NCBI GenBank assembly: GCA_019635015.1
Contig: JAHCAG010000015.1
Coordinates: forward strand, 1-64,000
DNA: 64,000 bases
Reading direction: 5' to 3'
Source: Burkholderiales bacterium
GTDB lineage: Bacteria; Pseudomonadota; Gammaproteobacteria; Burkholderiales; SG8-41
The notes under the pieces were generated by a model. It saw only the letters and a list, made by a program, of their open reading frames with translations, searched no databases and was not told the DNA's origin. Below are positions 16,054 through 26,390 of the stretch, piece by piece. The position numbers and the translations under genes were made by a program. Position 1 is the stretch's first letter; every line of letters begins with the position of its first letter.

Positions 16054-17139
16054 TCAGTCCCCGGCGCGGAATACCACTGCGTTGCCCCGGACCTCAAGGC
16101 GGGTGTTGAAGGAAGCGCTGCGCTCGCGCAGCGCTTCCAGTCCCGCCTGTTCCGCGCTGATGTCGCAGATCACCGTTTCGTTGCGCTCGTTGTGGCGCAC
16201 GAATTCGAACGCGGCTTCGGCGGGCCTGCCGTCATCAATTGTCACCCGCGCGATCATGCCCAGCCAGTCCCCGTGTTTGCGGCCGCCATGCCCGGTATGG
16301 AACGAGAAGCTGCCGAGCCCGTAATACACCGGCTTGCCCCTGTAAATCTCGACCGGCAGCGCGTAATGCGGGCCGTGGCCGATGACGATGTCGGCGCCGG
16401 CGTCGATTGCCGCATGGGCGATTTCCGTCATGTATTCCAGCACGTCCTCCTTGAAACCCCAGTGCTGTGAGGCCACCAGCACGTCGACCTGTTTGCGCAG
16501 TGCGCCGATCTCGGCGGTGTATTCAGCCAGATATTTCGGATCCGCCCAGGTCACGACCACTGGCGGGACGCCGGGCCGGTTGGCCGGCGGGATGTCCGGG
16601 TTGAGTTTGTGCAACGGTAGCTGGTAGGCCGTGTGGCCGCGCAGCGCTGCGACGCCGGGAGTCATTTCCCCGGCTTCGTGGTTGGTCGGCCAGTAGACGG
16701 AAGTACGCTGCAAAAAGCCGTAGCGCAGGCCGTCGCGCTCGATGATGACCGGCTGGCGTGCCTGTTGCCGGTTGAGCCCGGCGCCGGTTGACGGAATCCC
16801 GAGTCTGCCGAGTTCGGCAAGGGAGGAGCGGATGGCATCAGCCCCGTAATTGACGTTGTTGGCATTGCCGATGACGTCGAAGCCGGCAATCTGCAGCGCG
16901 CGGCCGGCAGCCGGCGCGGCATAGAATCCTTCGTCAGCCGCGGACCGGGCTGTGGCTGGATCGTACAAGCAGCATTCCAGGTTGCCGAAACGCAGGTCTG
17001 CTTCGCGCAGTGCATCAAGCACCCGGTTGAAGGGCAGTTGCGGGTCGGCGACATGCATCAGATTGATGTCACCGGTAAACAGCAGTTTGCGGGTCAAGGC
17101 GGAGGCTCCTGCGCCTGGGGCGCGACGGTGGACAAGCAC
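16054..17139 (-). CDS. CapA-family metallophosphatase-like protein
   Basis: A 361-residue protein of the CapA (poly-gamma-glutamate biosynthesis) family, with a calcineurin-like metallophosphatase fold. Visible are FTGDINLM near the N-terminus, RFGNLECCL, GNANNVNYGADA (normally N-H-xxDxG), and the late HWGFK and IGHGPHYALPVEIYRGKPVYYGLGSF blocks, all typical. No signal peptide or membrane helix is obvious, unlike membrane-bound CapA. The start used is GTG 17139; a TTG at the LTRKLL segment is an alternative. Such soluble members often stand alone outside capsule loci, with unknown substrates. Confidence 0.8.
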   Translation of the reverse strand: MLVHRRAPGAGASALTRKLLFTGDINLMHVADPQLPFNRVLDALREADLRFGNLECCLYDPATARSAADEGFYAAPAAGRALQIAGFDVIGNANNVNYGADAIRSSLAELGRLGIPSTGAGLNRQQARQPVIIERDGLRYGFLQRTSVYWPTNHEAGEMTPGVAALRGHTAYQLPLHKLNPDIPPANRPGVPPVVVTWADPKYLAEYTAEIGALRKQVDVLVASQHWGFKEDVLEYMTEIAHAAIDAGADIVIGHGPHYALPVEIYRGKPVYYGLGSFSFHTGHGGRKHGDWLGMIARVTIDDGRPAEAAFEFVRHNERNETVICDISAEQAGLEALRERSASFNTRLEVRGNAVVFRAGD

Positions 17140-17297
17140 GTTATTCTTCAGTACCTGCGATGTTTAGTGGCTGTCGAATCCGCGTTGTGGAGCCGGTAGT
17201 GTGGAACAAGTCACGGACGCTGCATTACGCCAGGCTTCGATTTAGTATTTCTCAGTGTCCTTGCAAAAAAGTATATATTGCGGGGCAGCAAAATTGC

Positions 17298-17325
17298 TTG
17301 ACTTGGGCGAATGTACTGGCAAAAT
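17298..17325 (+). promoter_or_regulatory. Candidate promoter of the small RNA
   Basis: TTGACT (17298-17303), 16-base spacer, then CAAAAT (17320-17325). This would place the transcript start near 17332. The -10 matches only four of six positions. Confidence 0.35.
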
Positions 17326-17331
17326 GGGAAC

Positions 17332-17428
17332 CGTGTTGGGTGTCTTCTACAGACATCGGCACATATCCTCCAAAACCTCCTCCTTTGGTGGAACTTCAGC
17401 GCAACCCCCCGGGGTTGCGCTTTTTTTT
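17332..17428 (+). ncRNA. Candidate small RNA with anti-Shine-Dalgarno loop
   Basis: About 97 bases with three hairpins in a row. Hairpin 1 is TGTCT-TCTAC-AGACA (17341-17355). Hairpin 2 is CCTCCAAA (17367-17374) paired with TTTGGTGG (17384-17391), and its loop is ACCTCCTCC. Hairpin 3 is the terminator stem. The exposed CCUCCUCC could pair with Shine-Dalgarno sequences. Exposed CCUCC loops plus a terminator hairpin recall the proteobacterial 'cuckoo' (CcsR-type) RNAs. No protein frame is credible across it. Confidence 0.5.
17398..17428 (+). terminator. Intrinsic terminator of the candidate small RNA
   Basis: AGCGCAACCCC-CC-GGGGTTGCGCT followed by T8: a strong 11-bp stem with no open reading frame ending just before it. 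Confidence 0.85.
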
Positions 17429-17429
17429 G

Positions 17430-17462
17430 CCGCCATTATGCTGCAAGGCAGCATAATGGCGG
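17430..17462. repeat. Perfect 15-bp inverted repeat, unknown role
   Basis: CCGCCATTATGCTGC-AAG-GCAGCATAATGGCGG, immediately after the T-run of the terminator. There is no U-tract of its own. It could be a backup terminator, an RNA-processing site or a mobile-repeat relic. Confidence 0.7.
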
Positions 17463-17745
17463 GATGACTTCAGTCTGCCTGTTTTTCAATCAATCGAATG
17501 AATTCTTTCCCGGGGCAGCCTGGCCGTGGCTCCGGCCCCGGTTTTGCGGGGTGCGGACAGCAGCGGACGATGGTCGCTGTGGCGAGACCCGGGTAGGGCG
17601 TTTGATATACTCGCACGCAGTAACTTCTGGCGGTTCGCCACGGTCAACAGCACCCGTCGTCCGGACGGGATCTGCGCGATGCAACTCCCGGATCCGCCTG
17701 ATGCCCCGGTGTGCCGGAATCGCGTTTCACCCAATCGTGAGTTTA

Positions 17746-17785
17746 TTGACTGCGGTCAAGGCTGCTGCGGAGTTCGCTGTAATAG
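17746..17785 (+). promoter_or_regulatory. FNR-type box and -10 upstream of sucC
   Basis: TTGAC-TGCG-GTCAA (17746-17759) with TAATAG at 17780-17785. The -10 starts 34 bases after the box start, placing the box near -41.5. The 17-base string TTGACTGCGGTCAAGGC is identical to the one upstream of frc. Confidence 0.7.
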
Positions 17786-17840
17786 ATTGGCGTCCCTGCA
17801 GTGCCCGGTGACGCTGTTCATTCATCACGCGGAACTACAA

Positions 17841-19010
17841 ATGAAAATCCACGAATATCAGGCAAAAGAAATCCTGCGCAAGTATGGCGTGACCACGCCG
17901 CGCGGCATCCCGTGTTTCACGGTGGATGAAGCGGTCAGCGCGGCGTCCAAGCTCGGCGGCAACGTCTGGGTGGTCAAGGCGCAGATCCATGCCGGCGGCC
18001 GCGGCAAGGGCGGTGGCGTCAAAGTCGCCAAGTCGCCGGCCGATGTGAAGGCGCACGCGTCGGCGATCCTCGGCATGCAGCTGAAAACACACCAGACCGG
18101 GCCCGAAGGGCAGAAGGTGAGGCGCCTGCTGGTCGAAGAGGGTGCGGACATCCGGAAGGAACTGTATGTCGGGCTGGTCATCGACCGCGGCACCCAGCGT
18201 GCGGTGCTGATGGCTTCAAGCGAAGGCGGCATGGACATCGAGGAAGTTGCCGAACACACGCCGGAAAAAATCCACAAGGTCGTCATCGATCCGGTGAAAG
18301 GCCTGGCCGATGCCGATGCCGATGATGTGGCCCGCAAGATCGGCGTGCCCGATGCTTCGGTGCCCCAGGCGCGTGCGATCCTGCAGGCGCTGTACAAGGC
18401 CTTTGACGACACTGACGCTTCACTCGCCGAAATCAACCCGATGATACTCACGGGCGACGGCAAGGTCGTCGCGCTTGATGCGAAGATCGATTTCGACAAC
18501 AACGCCCTGTTCCGTCATCCCGAGCTTGTCGCGCTGCGTGATCTGGACGAGGAAGACCCCGCCGAAGTCGAGGCTTCGAAACACGATCTCAATTACATCC
18601 AGCTCGACGGCAACATCGGTTGCCTGGTCAATGGTGCCGGACTGGCCATGGCCTCGATGGACATCATCAAGCTCTACGGCGGCAGTCCTGCCAATTTTCT
18701 GGACGTCGGCGGCAGCGCGACCGCGGAGAAAGTCACCGAAGCGTTCAAGATCATGCTGCGCAACCCGCAGCTGAAAGCGATCCTGGTCAACATCTTCGGG
18801 GGCATCATGAAATGCGACGTGATTGCCCAGGGTGTGGTTGCTGCTGCGCGCCAGGTCAGCCTCGGCGTGCCGCTGGTGGTGCGCCTCGAAGGCACGAATG
18901 TCGAGCTTGGCAAAAAAATCCTTGCTGAATCGGGATTGCCGATCATTTCCGCGAACAACATGGCTGACGCTGCGCAGAAAGTGGTCGCCGCAGCGAAGGG
19001 GAAAAACTGA
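17841..19010 (+). CDS. sucC: Succinyl-CoA synthetase beta subunit
   Basis: A 389-residue ATP-grasp subunit of ADP- or GDP-forming succinate-CoA ligase, a TCA-cycle enzyme acting with SucD. ATG 17841 gives the canonical start [17 protein letters not shown]. Family marks are [15 protein letters not shown] (ATP-binding), the LLVEEGADI region, [34 protein letters not shown] and [13 protein letters not shown]. It resembles standard betaproteobacterial SucC more than malate thiokinase. Its stop overlaps the SucD start by one base. Unlike the common placement with other TCA genes, it heads a formate-metabolism operon and has an FNR-type promoter. Confidence 0.95.
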   Translation: MKIHEYQAKEILRKYGVTTPRGIPCFTVDEAVSAASKLGGNVWVVKAQIHAGGRGKGGGVKVAKSPADVKAHASAILGMQLKTHQTGPEGQKVRRLLVEEGADIRKELYVGLVIDRGTQRAVLMASSEGGMDIEEVAEHTPEKIHKVVIDPVKGLADADADDVARKIGVPDASVPQARAILQALYKAFDDTDASLAEINPMILTGDGKVVALDAKIDFDNNALFRHPELVALRDLDEEDPAEVEASKHDLNYIQLDGNIGCLVNGAGLAMASMDIIKLYGGSPANFLDVGGSATAEKVTEAFKIMLRNPQLKAILVNIFGGIMKCDVIAQGVVAAARQVSLGVPLVVRLEGTNVELGKKILAESGLPIISANNMADAAQKVVAAAKGKN

Positions 19011-19894
19011 TGTCCATCCTGATCGACAAGAATTCCCGGGTGATGACCCAGGGCATCACCGGCAAGACCGGGATGTTCCATACCAAAACCGGCAAGGAAT
19101 ACGCCAACGGCAAGAATTGTTATGTCGCCGGCGTGACGCCGAAAAAAGGCGGCCAGAGCTACGAGGGCATTCCGATTTTCAATTCGGTGCGTGAGGCGAA
19201 AGACGCGACGGGCGCCAATGTATCCGTGATCTACGTGCCGCCGCCCTTTGCTGCGGCTGCAATCGAGGAAGCGGTGGATGCGCAGCTTGAACTGGTGATC
19301 TGCATCACCGAAGGCATTCCCGTACGCGACATGGTGCGCCTCAAATACAAGATGGAGCAGAACAGGAGCAAAACCCTGTTGATCGGACCGAACTGCCCCG
19401 GCGTGATCACGCCTGATGAAATCAAGATCGGCATCATGCCCGGCCACATCCACAAGAAGGGCCCGATCGGCGTGGTGTCGCGCTCGGGTACGCTGACCTA
19501 CGAGGCGGTCGGCCAGTTGATGGAAATCGGTCTGGGCCAGTCGTCCTGCGTCGGCATCGGTGGCGACCCGGTCAACGGCCTCAAGCATATCGATGTCATG
19601 AAGATGTTCAACGATGACCCGCAGACCGAGGCGGTGATCATGGTCGGCGAAATCGGCGGATCCAACGAGGAAGAATGCGCGCGCTGGGTAAAGGCCAACA
19701 TGAAGAAGCCGGTGGTCGGTTTCATCGCCGGCGTTACCGCGCCGCCCGGCAAACGCATGGGCCATGCCGGCGCGATCATATCGGGCGGCAAGGGCACGGC
19801 CGACGAGAAGCTCGCGGTGATGGAGGAATGCGGTATCCGCACCACGAAGAATCCGGCGGAAATGGGCAAGTTGCTGAAGTCGGTGCTCAAGTAA
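19010..19894 (+). CDS. sucD: Succinyl-CoA synthetase alpha subunit
   Basis: A 294-residue CoA-binding alpha subunit. The Rossmann-type CoA site appears as [18 protein letters not shown] and the VTPKKGG region. The phosphohistidine lies in the [17 protein letters not shown] block (His about 249). IGPNCPGVI and [10 protein letters not shown] are also conserved. It is translationally coupled to sucC (ATGA-type overlap). It interconverts succinate and succinyl-CoA. In this operon it could supply succinyl-CoA as a CoA donor for oxalate activation by the CoA-transferase encoded downstream; that is inference. Confidence 0.95.
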   Translation: MSILIDKNSRVMTQGITGKTGMFHTKTGKEYANGKNCYVAGVTPKKGGQSYEGIPIFNSVREAKDATGANVSVIYVPPPFAAAAIEEAVDAQLELVICITEGIPVRDMVRLKYKMEQNRSKTLLIGPNCPGVITPDEIKIGIMPGHIHKKGPIGVVSRSGTLTYEAVGQLMEIGLGQSSCVGIGGDPVNGLKHIDVMKMFNDDPQTEAVIMVGEIGGSNEEECARWVKANMKKPVVGFIAGVTAPPGKRMGHAGAIISGGKGTADEKLAVMEECGIRTTKNPAEMGKLLKSVLK

Positions 19895-19946
19895 CCGGAC
19901 GGACGGCCCCCGGGCCGCCGCAAGCATGGCCGGAGGAGGGATCATT

Positions 19947-21644
19947 TTGGAAGGTGGCATCGTAAAACGCGGCAAACGTTCCCGTGGCGCCCTCAAGGGG
20001 CGTGCGGCGGACGCGGGTGCTGTTGCGGACATTCAGGCGCTGCTCGATAGCGCGCAACGCAGTAGCGGCGTCGACCCGCGCCGCCGCGACCTGCTGATCG
20101 AGAACCTGCACCTGATCCAGGACCGCTACGGCCATATTTCCGCCGCGCATATCGTTGCACTGGCGCGCGAGATGAAGCTGGCGATGACCGAGGTCTACGA
20201 AGTGGCGACCTTCTACCACCACTTCGACGTGGTGAAGGAAGGGCAGACGCCGCCGCCGGCCCTGACCGTGCGTGTCTGCGACTCGCTGTCCTGCGAACTT
20301 TCCGGAGCGAATTCGCTGATCGAAGGGCTCAAAAAAGCCCTGGGTGATGGCGTGCGGGTCATTCCGGCGCCCTGCGTCGGTCGTTGCGACCAGGCACCGG
20401 TGGCCGTGGTCGGGCAGAACCCGGTGGCCCAGGCCAGCGTGGACAAGGTCAAAGCGCTGGTGTCGGCGAGGAAAACTCAATGTGCTGTCGGCAAATACGT
20501 CAGCTACCCTGAATACCGTCGCAACGGCGGCTATGACCTTGCGATCGAATGCCTCAACGGCAGCCGTGACGCCGAGTTGTTGATCAAGACCATGGAGAAC
20601 TCGGGCCTGCGCGGTCTCGGCGGCGCGGGTTTTCCGGCCGGCCGCAAGTGGCGCATCGTGCGCGGCGAACAGGGCCCGCGGGTGATGGCGGTCAACATCG
20701 ACGAGGGCGAGCCCGGCACGTTCAAGGATCGCCACTACCTCGAGCGCGATCCGCACCGGTTCCTTGAAGGCGTGATCGTTGCCGCCTGGGCAGTGCAGAT
20801 TTCCGAGGTCTACATCTACCTGCGCGACGAATACGCCGGCATCCGCGCGATTCTCGAGAAGGAGATCAAGGCACTGCAGGCCGATCCGCCTTGCCCGCTG
20901 CCGCCGATCTTCCTGCGGCGCGGCGCGGGCGCCTATATCTGCGGCGAAGAGTCGGCGATGATTGAATCGATCGAGGGCAAGCGCGGCATGCCGCGCTTGC
21001 GCCCGCCGTACGTGGCCCAGGTCGGCCTGTTCGGATATCCGACGCTCGAGCACAATATGGAAACCCTGTACTGGGTGCGCGACATCATCCAGAAAGGCGC
21101 CGAGTGGTTCTCCGGCCACGGCCGCAACGGGCGCAAGGGACTGCGTTCGTTCTCCGTTTCCGGCCGTGTGCGGAAGCCGGGCGTGCATCTCGCGCCGGCG
21201 GGCATCACCGTGAAGGAACTGATCGACGAATACTGTGGCGGCATGCTGCCGGGCCATCGCTTCTACGGCTACCTGCCCGGCGGAGCATCAGGCGGCATCC
21301 TGCCGGCGTCGATGGGGGATATCCCGCTCGATTTCGACACGCTGAATCCCCATGGCTGTTTCATCGGTTCGGCGGCGGTGATCATCCTGTCAGACCGGGA
21401 TCAGGCCCGAACCGCCGCCGGCAATGTGATGAAGTTCTTCGCCGAGGAGTCTTGCGGCCAATGCACACCCTGCCGCGTCGGTACGGCGAAGGCCCTGCAA
21501 CTGATGGATGCGCCGAAATGGGATCGCGGCCTGCTCGAGGAACTGTCGGGAGCGATGGCCGATGCGTCGATCTGCGGCCTGGGCCAGGCGGCGCCGAACC
21601 CGATCCGCACCGTCATGAAATATTTCCCCAAGGAAGTCGAGTAG
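19947..21644 (+). CDS. fdsB: NAD-dependent formate dehydrogenase, fused gamma-beta (FdsG-FdsB) subunit
   Basis: A NuoE-like plus NuoF-like fusion of about 565 residues. The N-terminal 160 residues form the [2Fe-2S] thioredoxin-like domain, with CDSLSC and CVGRC ligands. The remainder is the FMN/NADH flavoprotein, with RGLGGAGFPAGRKW, NIDEGEPGTFKDR and GAGAYICGEESAMIES. It ends with a [4Fe-4S] site CGQCTPC...C. It passes electrons from FdsA to NAD+. In most bacteria fdsG and fdsB are separate. Two starts are possible: ATG 19926 without a clear ribosome binding site, or TTG 19947 with GGAGGAGGG 6 bases upstream; I chose TTG. Confidence 0.88.
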   Translation: MEGGIVKRGKRSRGALKGRAADAGAVADIQALLDSAQRSSGVDPRRRDLLIENLHLIQDRYGHISAAHIVALAREMKLAMTEVYEVATFYHHFDVVKEGQTPPPALTVRVCDSLSCELSGANSLIEGLKKALGDGVRVIPAPCVGRCDQAPVAVVGQNPVAQASVDKVKALVSARKTQCAVGKYVSYPEYRRNGGYDLAIECLNGSRDAELLIKTMENSGLRGLGGAGFPAGRKWRIVRGEQGPRVMAVNIDEGEPGTFKDRHYLERDPHRFLEGVIVAAWAVQISEVYIYLRDEYAGIRAILEKEIKALQADPPCPLPPIFLRRGAGAYICGEESAMIESIEGKRGMPRLRPPYVAQVGLFGYPTLEHNMETLYWVRDIIQKGAEWFSGHGRNGRKGLRSFSVSGRVRKPGVHLAPAGITVKELIDEYCGGMLPGHRFYGYLPGGASGGILPASMGDIPLDFDTLNPHGCFIGSAAVIILSDRDQARTAAGNVMKFFAEESCGQCTPCRVGTAKALQLMDAPKWDRGLLEELSGAMADASICGLGQAAPNPIRTVMKYFPKEVE

Positions 21645-21681
21645 TGCGGGCGGCCGGCCGCACCGCACCGGAGGCACAGCG

Positions 21682-24492
21682 ATGACAGCAATGAGCAAGG
21701 ACGAACTCGCCGCGATGCCGGTCGAGTTCAAACTGAACGGCAGCAACGTCGTCGCCGAAGCGGGTGAAACCATCATCCAGGCGGCAAAGCGCCACGGCGT
21801 CGAGATTCCCCACCTCTGCTACAAGGAAGGCATGCGGCCCGACGGCAATTGCCGCGCCTGCGTGGTCGAGGTCAAGGGTGAACGCGTGCTGGCCGCTTCC
21901 TGCTGCCGCAACCCGTCGCCGGGCATGGAGGTCACCACCGACAGCCCGCGTGCGGTCGCCTCGCAGAAGATGGTGATGGAGTTGCTGCTCTCCGACATGC
22001 CCGAGCAGCGCCATACCCCGGACTCCGAACTTGACCACTGGGCGGGCAGGCTCAAGGTCGGCAAGCCGCGTTTCGCGAAGCGCAGCCAGCCGCAGTCCGA
22101 CCTCTCGCATTACGGCATCGCCGTCAATCTTGATTCCTGCATCCAGTGCACGCGTTGCGTGCGCGCCTGCCGCGAGGAGCAGGTCAACGATGTCATCGGT
22201 TATGCCTTCCGCGGCGAGCACTCGAAAATCGTGTTCGACCTCGATGACCCGATGGGTGATTCGACCTGCGTCGCCTGCGGCGAATGCGTGCAGGCCTGTC
22301 CCACCGGCGCCCTGATGCCGGCGCGGGAGGTTGGCCTGGTCAAGCCCGACAGGCAGGTGCACTCGGTATGTCCGTACTGCGGTGTCGGCTGCCAGATGAC
22401 CTACAACATCAAGGACAACAGGATACTTTACGTCGATGGCCGCGACGGCCCGTCTAACCACGGACGATTGTGCGTCAAGGGTCGTTACGGTTTCGATTAC
22501 GCCCACCATCCGCAACGCCTGACCAAACCGCTGATCCGCAAACCCGGCGTGCCCAAACATGCCGATTTCGCGATGGATCCGGCCAATCCGCTGGAATATT
22601 TCCGCGAGGCCTCGTGGGAGGAGGCGCTGGACCTTGCAGCGGGCAAGCTGAAGGCGATCCGCAATCAGCACGGCAACAAGGCGCTGGCCGGCTTCGGTTC
22701 CGCCAAGGGCAGCAACGAGGAAGCCTACCTGTTCCAGAAGCTGGTGCGCACCGGCTTCGGGTCCAACAACGTCGACCACTGCACGCGGCTGTGCCACGCT
22801 TCGAGCGTTGCCGCGCTGATGGAAGCCGTGAGTTCAGGCGCGGTGTCGAACCAGGTCAATGACGTCGCCCGTGCCGAGGTGATTTTCCTGATCGGCGCCA
22901 ACCCGCTGTCGAACCATCCGGTGGCGGCGACCTGGATCAAGAATGCGGTGAAGAACGGCGCCAGGCTGATTTATGCCGATCCGCGCCGCAACGAACTGGC
23001 GCGCCACGCCACCTATGCGCTGCAGTTCAAGCCGGACACCGACGTCGCGCTGCTCAACGCGATGATGCACGTCATTGTGCATGAGGGCCTGGTCGATGAG
23101 GATTTCATCAAGTCGCGCACCATTGGCTACGAGGACCTGAAGAAAAACGTCGAGGGTTACAGCCCTGAGGCGATGGCGCCTGTCTGCGGCATCCCTGCGG
23201 AAACCATCAGGGAAGTCGCGCGCCTGTATGCAACCTCAAAGGGCTCGATGATCCTCTGGGGCATGGGCATCTCCCAGCACGTCCACGGCACCGACAACGC
23301 GCGCTGCCTGATCGCGTTGTGCCTGATGACCGGCCAGATCGGCAAGCCGGGCTCGGGCCTGCATCCGCTGCGCGGCCAGAATAACGTGCAGGGTGCATCA
23401 GACTCAGGTTTGATCCCGATGGTGTTTCCGGACTACCAGCGCGTCGACAATCCGCAGGCGCTGGCGCGTTTTGAAAAGCTGTGGGGAACCAAGCTCGATC
23501 CCAAGCCCGGTCTGACCGTGGTCGAGATCGTGCATGCGATCCTCGACGGCGACATCCGCGGCATGTACGTGATGGGCGAGAACCCGGCGATGTCGGATCC
23601 GGATGCCAACCACGCACGCGAGGCGCTGGCGAAACTCGACTGGCTGGTGGTGCAGGAAATCTTCCTGACCGAAACCTGTTACTACGCCGACGTGATCCTG
23701 CCGGCGACCGCCTGGCCGGAGAAGGACGGCACGGTCACCAACACCGACCGCATGGTGCAACTGGGCCGCAAGGCGCTCGAAGCACCGGGTGAGGCCAAGC
23801 CCGATCTGTGGATCATCCAGGAACTGGCGCGCCGTCTCGGACTCGATTGGAACTACAACGGTCCCAAGGACGTGTTCAACGAGATGCGCAAGGCGATGAA
23901 TTCGATCGCCGGCATTACCTGGGAGCGGCTGGAAGCCGAGAGTTCCGTCACTTATCCCTGCGAGAAGGAAGGGGATCCCGGTCAACCTGTTGTTTTTATT
24001 GATAAATTCCCAACACCAACAGGGCGCGCCAAATTCGTGCCGGCGGATATCATTCCGGCCAACGAGCGACCCGACCGTGAATTCCCCTTCGTGCTGATCA
24101 CCGGTCGACAGCTTGAGCACTGGCACACCGGTGCAATGACCCGCCGTGCCGGAGTGCTCGATGCGATTGAGCCGGAACCGACGGTGTCGATGCATCCGCT
24201 GGACCTTGATGCGCTGGGTGCAAAAGGAGGCGATGTGCTGACTGTCGAATCGCGTCGCGGCATCATTTCCCTGTATGCCCGTCCCGATGACGGCACGCCG
24301 CGCGGCGCGGTGTTCATCCCGTTCTGTTTTTACGAGGCGGCGGCCAACCTGCTGACCAATGCCGCGCTGGATCCGTTCGGCAAGATCCCCGAGTTCAAGT
24401 ACTGCGCGGTCAAGGTGACCAAGGGCGGCGAACTGATGCCGCGTTCGAGCTACGGCGGCGGGCAGGTATTGGCAAAAGTCGCAAAAGTCTAG
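21682..24492 (+). CDS. fdsA: NAD-dependent formate dehydrogenase alpha subunit (molybdopterin)
   Basis: A 936-residue catalytic subunit that oxidises formate to CO2 at a bis-MGD molybdenum centre. In order: a [2Fe-2S] ferredoxin domain (Cys46, 57, 60, 74/75), two [4Fe-4S] clusters (153-163 and 196-206), a molybdopterin-domain [4Fe-4S] site (Cys230, 233, 237, 264), then the active site [11 protein letters not shown]. There Cys371 occupies the position of selenocysteine in E. coli FdhF, so no Sec is needed here. GGAGG precedes ATG 21682. The gene is 37 bases after the FdsG-FdsB fusion. The usual fdsC (sulfuration) and fdsD genes do not follow; they must be elsewhere or dispensable. MoaC at 56420-56926 belongs to the same cofactor pathway. 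Confidence 0.93.
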   Translation: MTAMSKDELAAMPVEFKLNGSNVVAEAGETIIQAAKRHGVEIPHLCYKEGMRPDGNCRACVVEVKGERVLAASCCRNPSPGMEVTTDSPRAVASQKMVMELLLSDMPEQRHTPDSELDHWAGRLKVGKPRFAKRSQPQSDLSHYGIAVNLDSCIQCTRCVRACREEQVNDVIGYAFRGEHSKIVFDLDDPMGDSTCVACGECVQACPTGALMPAREVGLVKPDRQVHSVCPYCGVGCQMTYNIKDNRILYVDGRDGPSNHGRLCVKGRYGFDYAHHPQRLTKPLIRKPGVPKHADFAMDPANPLEYFREASWEEALDLAAGKLKAIRNQHGNKALAGFGSAKGSNEEAYLFQKLVRTGFGSNNVDHCTRLCHASSVAALMEAVSSGAVSNQVNDVARAEVIFLIGANPLSNHPVAATWIKNAVKNGARLIYADPRRNELARHATYALQFKPDTDVALLNAMMHVIVHEGLVDEDFIKSRTIGYEDLKKNVEGYSPEAMAPVCGIPAETIREVARLYATSKGSMILWGMGISQHVHGTDNARCLIALCLMTGQIGKPGSGLHPLRGQNNVQGASDSGLIPMVFPDYQRVDNPQALARFEKLWGTKLDPKPGLTVVEIVHAILDGDIRGMYVMGENPAMSDPDANHAREALAKLDWLVVQEIFLTETCYYADVILPATAWPEKDGTVTNTDRMVQLGRKALEAPGEAKPDLWIIQELARRLGLDWNYNGPKDVFNEMRKAMNSIAGITWERLEAESSVTYPCEKEGDPGQPVVFIDKFPTPTGRAKFVPADIIPANERPDREFPFVLITGRQLEHWHTGAMTRRAGVLDAIEPEPTVSMHPLDLDALGAKGGDVLTVESRRGIISLYARPDDGTPRGAVFIPFCFYEAAANLLTNAALDPFGKIPEFKYCAVKVTKGGELMPRSSYGGGQVLAKVAKV

Positions 24493-24560
24493 AACCAGCC
24501 GGTAAACCAGTGTGCCCGCGCGACGGGCGCCGAATCATTCACGTTCAGGAGAGGAGCATC

Positions 24561-26234
24561 ATGGCACTGTCGGACATCGAAATCGCCCAGGCTGCAAAAA
24601 TGGAGCGCGTCACCAAGATTGCGCAGAAGCTGGGCATCCCGGAAGATCACCTGGTGCCCTATGGCCACTACAAGGCGAAGGTGTCGCTGGAATACGTCGA
24701 CAGCCTGAAGGACAAGAAGGACGGCAAGCTGATCCTGGTCACCGCGATCAGCCCGACGCCTGCGGGCGAGGGCAAGACGACCACCACGGTTGGCCTCGGC
24801 GACGCGCTGAACCACATCGGCAAGAAGGCGATGATCTGCCTGCGCGAGCCCTCGCTCGGTCCCGTGTTCGGCGTCAAGGGCGGCGCAGCCGGCGGCGGTT
24901 ATGCCCAGGTGGTGCCGATGGAGGACATCAACCTGCACTTTACCGGCGACTTCGGCGCGATCGCGCTGGCGAACAACCTGCTGTCGGCGATGATCGACAA
25001 CCACATCTCGCACGGCAACGAGCTCGGCATTGACCCGCGGCGCATCACCTGGAAACGGGTGATGGACATGAACGACCGCGCGCTGCGCGACATCGTCGTG
25101 TCGCTGGGCGGGACCGCCAACGGTTATCCCCGCGAAGACGGCTTCGACATCGTCGTCGCTTCCGAAGTGATGGCGATATTCTGCCTCGCCACCTCGCTGA
25201 AGGACCTGAAGGAGCGCCTCGGCAACATCGTCTTCGGCTACACCCGCGACAACAAGCCGCTGCGCGCGCGCGACCTCAAGGCACACGGCGCAATGACCGT
25301 GCTGCTGAAGGACCAACTGGCGCCGAACCTGGTGCAGACGCTCGAGAACAATGCCGCCTTCATCCACGGCGGTCCTTTTGCCAACATCGCCCACGGCTGC
25401 AATTCGGTGATCGCGACCAAGGCTGCGCTGAAGCTGGTCGATTACGTGGTGACCGAAGCCGGCTTCGGCGCAGACCTCGGAGCCGAGAAGTTCCTCGACA
25501 TCAAGTGCCGCAAGGCGGGCCTCAAGCCTGCCGCGGCGGTGGTCGTCGCAACCGTGCGCGCGCTGAAACACCACGGCGGCGTCGGCAAGGAGGATCTCAA
25601 CAAGGAAAATCTGGCCGCGCTGGAAAAAGGCATGGTCAATCTCGAACGCCATGTCAACAACGTCAAAAATGTCTACGGCATTCCCTGCGTCGTATCGGTG
25701 AACCGTTTCACGGCCGACACCAAGGCGGAAATGGATCTGCTTACGGACCGCATCACCAAGCTTGGTGCACGCGTTGTTGTCGCCAATCACTGGGGCGAAG
25801 GCGGCAAGGGCGCGGCGGATCTGGCCAAGATCGTGGTCGAGCTGTGCGAACAGAAATCAAGCCCGACCTTCGTCTATGAAGACAGTGATCCGCTGTGGGA
25901 GAAAATGAAGAAGATTGCCACCAAGGTGTACGGCGCCGCCGACATAACCGCGGATTCCAAGGTGCGCAACCGCATCAAGGAACTGCAGGAGGGCGGATAC
26001 GGCCATTACCCGGTGTGCGTGGCGAAGACCCAGTCCTCGTTCTCGACCGATGCCGGCGTGCGGGGGGCGCCCAGCGGGCATGTGGTGAACGTGCGTGAAG
26101 TTCGGCTTGCCGCGGGCGCGGAGTTCGTGGTGATGATCTGCGGCGACATCATGACCATGCCGGGGCTGCCAAAGGTTCCCTCGTCGGAGCGCATCGACCT
26201 GACCGATGACGGCAAGGTGGTCGGCCTGTTCTGA
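24561..26234 (+). CDS. fhs: Formate-tetrahydrofolate ligase
   Basis: A 557-residue ligase that forms 10-formyl-tetrahydrofolate from formate, THF and ATP. ATG 24561 is chosen for GGAGAGGAG just upstream. The ATP-binding loop is [17 protein letters not shown] (about 65-81). [29 protein letters not shown] and a C-terminal [15 protein letters not shown] are all family hallmarks. It follows fdsA by 68 bases, so formate can be either oxidised or fed into C1 metabolism by the same operon. Many heterotrophic proteobacteria rely on FolD instead, so this fits a lifestyle with formate-generating substrates such as oxalate. Confidence 0.95.
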   Translation: MALSDIEIAQAAKMERVTKIAQKLGIPEDHLVPYGHYKAKVSLEYVDSLKDKKDGKLILVTAISPTPAGEGKTTTTVGLGDALNHIGKKAMICLREPSLGPVFGVKGGAAGGGYAQVVPMEDINLHFTGDFGAIALANNLLSAMIDNHISHGNELGIDPRRITWKRVMDMNDRALRDIVVSLGGTANGYPREDGFDIVVASEVMAIFCLATSLKDLKERLGNIVFGYTRDNKPLRARDLKAHGAMTVLLKDQLAPNLVQTLENNAAFIHGGPFANIAHGCNSVIATKAALKLVDYVVTEAGFGADLGAEKFLDIKCRKAGLKPAAAVVVATVRALKHHGGVGKEDLNKENLAALEKGMVNLERHVNNVKNVYGIPCVVSVNRFTADTKAEMDLLTDRITKLGARVVVANHWGEGGKGAADLAKIVVELCEQKSSPTFVYEDSDPLWEKMKKIATKVYGAADITADSKVRNRIKELQEGGYGHYPVCVAKTQSSFSTDAGVRGAPSGHVVNVREVRLAAGAEFVVMICGDIMTMPGLPKVPSSERIDLTDDGKVVGLF

Positions 26235-26390
26235 TTGTTTGTATAATCCGGGGCGGGTGCGATGGTCCGATCAACAAGGATCAGGCATTGCCCCGGTTTC
26301 CGCGCGGAAAGTCGTTCCGGGCGGGCCAGGGTTTAAAAGGGCGGGATACACGCCCGGGGTCAATCTTTTCCAACTGCGTGGACAAATCAT

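Larger units (their letters stand above)
17140..17840. other. Long regulatory intergenic region before sucC
   Basis: These 701 bases contain no supported protein gene. They hold a candidate small RNA (17332-17428) with its promoter and terminator, a separate 15-bp perfect hairpin (17430-17462), and an FNR-type promoter (17746-17785) that should drive sucC. The stretch 17463-17745 shows no clear feature. Confidence 0.6.

Noticed and set aside
17841..19894. Malate thiokinase (mtkAB) of the serine cycle, suggested by the adjacent fhs
   Set aside because: The sequence blocks match ordinary betaproteobacterial SucC/SucD, and no other serine-cycle gene (sga, hpr, mcl) is present.
21682..24492. A second selenoprotein at formate dehydrogenase
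   Set aside because: The active-site residue is encoded as Cys (Cys371 in [10 protein letters not shown]), with no in-frame UGA.
26235..26390. Manganese (yybP-ykoY) riboswitch ahead of the TerC gene
   Set aside because: The conserved core sequences of that riboswitch are not visible; only a generic GGGCG/CGCCC hairpin is present.
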